Positions 35,648 to 37,346 of a stretch of DNA of 37,346 nt are shown here, one piece after another. The notes under the pieces are model-generated. The model had not been told where the DNA came from and did not search any database. It saw only the letters and a list, made by a program, of their open reading frames with translations. The DNA is from Bdellovibrionales bacterium RIFOXYA1_FULL_36_14 (GTDB taxonomy: Bacteria > Bdellovibrionota > Bacteriovoracia > Bacteriovoracales > Bacteriovoracaceae), in assembly GCA_001769975.1 (NCBI GenBank), contig MEPW01000026.1, positions 1-37,346 of the forward strand. Reading direction: 5' to 3'. Every line of letters starts with the position of its first letter. Within the stretch, counting starts at the first letter, position 1. The position numbers and the translations under genes are program-made.

Positions 35648-35653
35648 TATAAT
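35648..35653 (+). promoter_or_regulatory. Perfect -10 element before the PAS kinase gene
   Basis: TATAAT lies about 35 bases before the start codon. The -35 region is poor (TCGACA at 19 bp), so an activator or extended contact may be needed. Confidence 0.4.
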
Positions 35654-35686
35654 ATAGATGTCGGTTACTACTTAAAGGAAAATATA

Positions 35687-36754
35687 ATGATCCCAGATAA
35701 TATATGTTTTGAAGCGATAACTGCGCTTGATTTCCCCTGTTATGTGATTGATGCCAGTAATTATGAAGTTATCTTGGCCAATCCACTTGCCACCCATTGG
35801 GGTGTTAGGAAAGAAAAAAAATGTTATGAATTAACTCACAAGCGCACTACCCCTTGTGATAACCTCGAGCACCCATGTCCCTTAAAAGAAGTTCTGCGGA
35901 CTAAAAAACCTTTTAGAGTAAAACATATTCATGAAACCATTGACGGTAAAAAAGGAATCTTTGAAGTTCATGGATGCCCTATTATGAATAGTATGGGTAA
36001 TGTAACTTATATGGTGGAATGCTCAATCGATATCACTGAACAGGAATTGTTGCGACAAAATTTAACGGATACTGAAAACAAATTTTTTGAAGTCGAAAAA
36101 ATGGCCACCATGGGTGAACTTACTGCATCCATTGGGCACGAAATCAACAATCCTATAACGATCTTAAAGGGCTATGCCACCTTAATGAAAGATAACAAAA
36201 TCAGTATTGAGGAAGGATTGAAAGCCCAAGAAAAAACTATAGATCGCATTGTTCAATTACTTCAAGGATTAAAAACGCTATCCAAAGTTGATGTAAATAC
36301 GGATGAGTTGGTGGATATAAATGAAACCATTAGTAATAGCTTGAAGCTGATTTTACCCCTTTTTAAAAAAGAAAATATTGTTATTCAAGCTGATTTGCAA
36401 ACTGATTTGCCTTTAATTAGAGGAAGTGTTGGCGCATTTCAACAGATACTGCTTAACCTATTTTCCAATGCGAAGGATGCTATGAGTGGGCGAGAGAAGA
36501 AAAATATATTAATCAGTACTGCATCTAAACAGCAGGAAGTGATCTTTAGGTTTTCTGATGATGGTCCGGGTATAGCACCAGAACATATGAATAAAATATT
36601 TGATGCATATTTTACCACAAAAGCAGTAGGTAAAGGCTCAGGTATCGGATTACGGGTGGTAAGAGATTTGACTAGAAAATTAAAAGGAGAAGTACAAGTT
36701 GAGTCTTCACCTGAAAAAGGTGCTGCGTTCATTTTTAATTTTCGTTTGCCCTAG
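35687..36754 (+). CDS. Soluble PAS sensor histidine kinase with cysteine triad
   Basis: The 355-aa protein has no membrane segment. Its N-terminal PAS domain (about 10-118) contains C46, C57 and C64 in CYELTHKRTTPC and EHPCPL, a pattern seen in PAS domains of many delta-type kinases, where a redox or metal role is suspected. The kinase core has His151 (SIGHEINNPITI), an N-box (LLNLFSNAKDAM), DDGPGI and GSGIGLRVV. AAGGA lies seven bases before the ATG at 35687. No response-regulator gene adjoins it, so its partner is elsewhere. It converges on cvfB with a 13 bp gap. Confidence 0.88.
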   Translation: MIPDNICFEAITALDFPCYVIDASNYEVILANPLATHWGVRKEKKCYELTHKRTTPCDNLEHPCPLKEVLRTKKPFRVKHIHETIDGKKGIFEVHGCPIMNSMGNVTYMVECSIDITEQELLRQNLTDTENKFFEVEKMATMGELTASIGHEINNPITILKGYATLMKDNKISIEEGLKAQEKTIDRIVQLLQGLKTLSKVDVNTDELVDINETISNSLKLILPLFKKENIVIQADLQTDLPLIRGSVGAFQQILLNLFSNAKDAMSGREKKNILISTASKQQEVIFRFSDDGPGIAPEHMNKIFDAYFTTKAVGKGSGIGLRVVRDLTRKLKGEVQVESSPEKGAAFIFNFRLP

Positions 36755-36767
36755 TTCATTGTCAAAG

Positions 36768-37346
36768 TTAATCTTGCTTAACTAATTTTATTCCATCTTC
36801 GGTTTTTTCCACGCGACCGGCCTTAAAAAGTACAGTAAAAGCTTTTTTAAATGCCAGTTTGCTAATTCCAAACATTTGGTAAATCTCTTCGGGAGAGCTA
36901 TAGGTGGTTATAGGTAAAAACCCATCTGATTCTTTTAGGGCATCAAGGATAAAATCTGTATTTTCTCTTACAGCTTTCATGCCAATAGGATTAAGCGAAA
37001 CGTCGACCAGTTTGTCTGGACGAATTTTTTTTACGTATCCATTCGTTTTTTTACCGAGATCTACTTCGGTAAAAATTTCATTATGATAAATGATTCCGGA
37101 GTATTTATCTTCAATGATGACTTTAAATCCCAGGGGTGTTTTTTGGAAAGGGAGGATTTCCACTGTTTGTTTTTCATAAAGTTCAATATTTTTAGTTTCA
37201 AGAAAATTTCCAAATTTTTGGGTGGCAAAGATGCGGTTGGTTCCTGGTTCAAGGCAAATGCGAACCAGATAAGATGAACCGAGACTGATTTCTTCTTTCC
37301 TTTGATTTCCTGGCAGCAAAAGATCCTTGGAAATACCCCAATCAAA
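36768..37346 (-). CDS. cvfB: CvfB-type S1-domain RNA-binding protein (partial, 5' end beyond window)
   Basis: The visible 192 residues remain in frame to the window edge. FDWGISKDLLLPG followed by GSSYLVRICLEPG is the start of the second S1-like domain of CvfB/YitL proteins. A third region (GYVKKIRPDKLVDVSL) and the C-terminal winged helix (SPEEIYQMFGISKLAFKKAF) complete the family layout. CvfB proteins affect virulence-gene expression in staphylococci through RNA binding; their role in Gram-negatives is unclear. About 80-100 N-terminal residues are missing. Confidence 0.88.
   Translation of the reverse strand, partial: FDWGISKDLLLPGNQRKEEISLGSSYLVRICLEPGTNRIFATQKFGNFLETKNIELYEKQTVEILPFQKTPLGFKVIIEDKYSGIIYHNEIFTEVDLGKKTNGYVKKIRPDKLVDVSLNPIGMKAVRENTDFILDALKESDGFLPITTYSSPEEIYQMFGISKLAFKKAFTVLFKAGRVEKTEDGIKLVKQD

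Noticed and set aside
1-37346. CRISPR arrays, transposases, integrases, phage genes
   Set aside because: No regularly spaced repeats and no recognisable recombinase or phage protein in any of the supported genes.

Overview
The window is a 37 kb AT-rich, gene-dense stretch of chromosome from a Gram-negative bacterium. It encodes lipoproteins, outer-membrane beta-barrel proteins and a TonB-like protein. Gene content and style suggest a low-GC deltaproteobacterial or Bdellovibrio-like lineage such as Bacteriovoracales. That placement is inferred from protein character and is not proven here. About 45 protein genes, one tRNA, several terminators and some regulatory sites can be supported. No phage, insertion-sequence transposase, integrase or CRISPR array was seen.

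Layout. 1-4253: tail of a lysine-rich protein with its terminator, then miaB, a small outer-membrane protein, a predicted aminopeptidase lipoprotein and a glutathione-synthetase-like ATP-grasp enzyme. 4262-10179: a lipoprotein, an ECF-sigma-like gene with a zinc anti-sigma partner, a TonB-like protein, a degenerate membrane histidine-kinase-like protein and a ChaN/TIKI-type protein. Several of these are convergent with overlapping ends. 10238-13153: a 971-residue protein of unknown function. 13154-13540: the only long non-coding stretch with marked structure. It holds a 154 bp element with 21 bp inverted ends and an inner perfect hairpin, followed by a near-consensus sigma-28 (FliA) promoter driving a 262-aa acidic protein. 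14341-16683: housekeeping run rsmD-coaD-aminotransferase. 16799-20582: lipoprotein plus outer-membrane protein pair, PIN-PhoH ATPase and a small unknown gene. 20709-22018: DedA protein and a 2-Cys peroxiredoxin. 22224-26824: the classical clpP-clpX-lon proteolysis cluster, followed by a 71-aa protein that is only a kinase H-box helix pair and a small Cro-like regulator.

27664-27739 is tRNA-Val(UAC) with its own promoter and terminator. To its right lies a more accessory segment: a hybrid sensor kinase behind a 24 bp palindrome, a secreted nuclease, an arsenic operon (arsR, acr3, and a fused arsenate reductase-arsenite methyltransferase) with a visible operator, a glyoxalase I, a NodIJ-like ABC exporter, a PAS sensor kinase with a cysteine triad, and a CvfB-type RNA-binding protein cut by the window edge.

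How the genes work together. Glutathione synthetase and glyoxalase I point to glutathione-based detoxification. The peroxiredoxin, Clp/Lon and sigma/anti-sigma genes are stress functions. The ars operon couples arsenate reduction and methylation in one polypeptide with arsenite efflux. The most interesting leads are the ArsC-ArsM fusion with its operator and probably leaderless arsR, the inverted-repeat element beside a FliA-type promoter, the stand-alone phosphoacceptor helix protein, and the 971-aa orphan.
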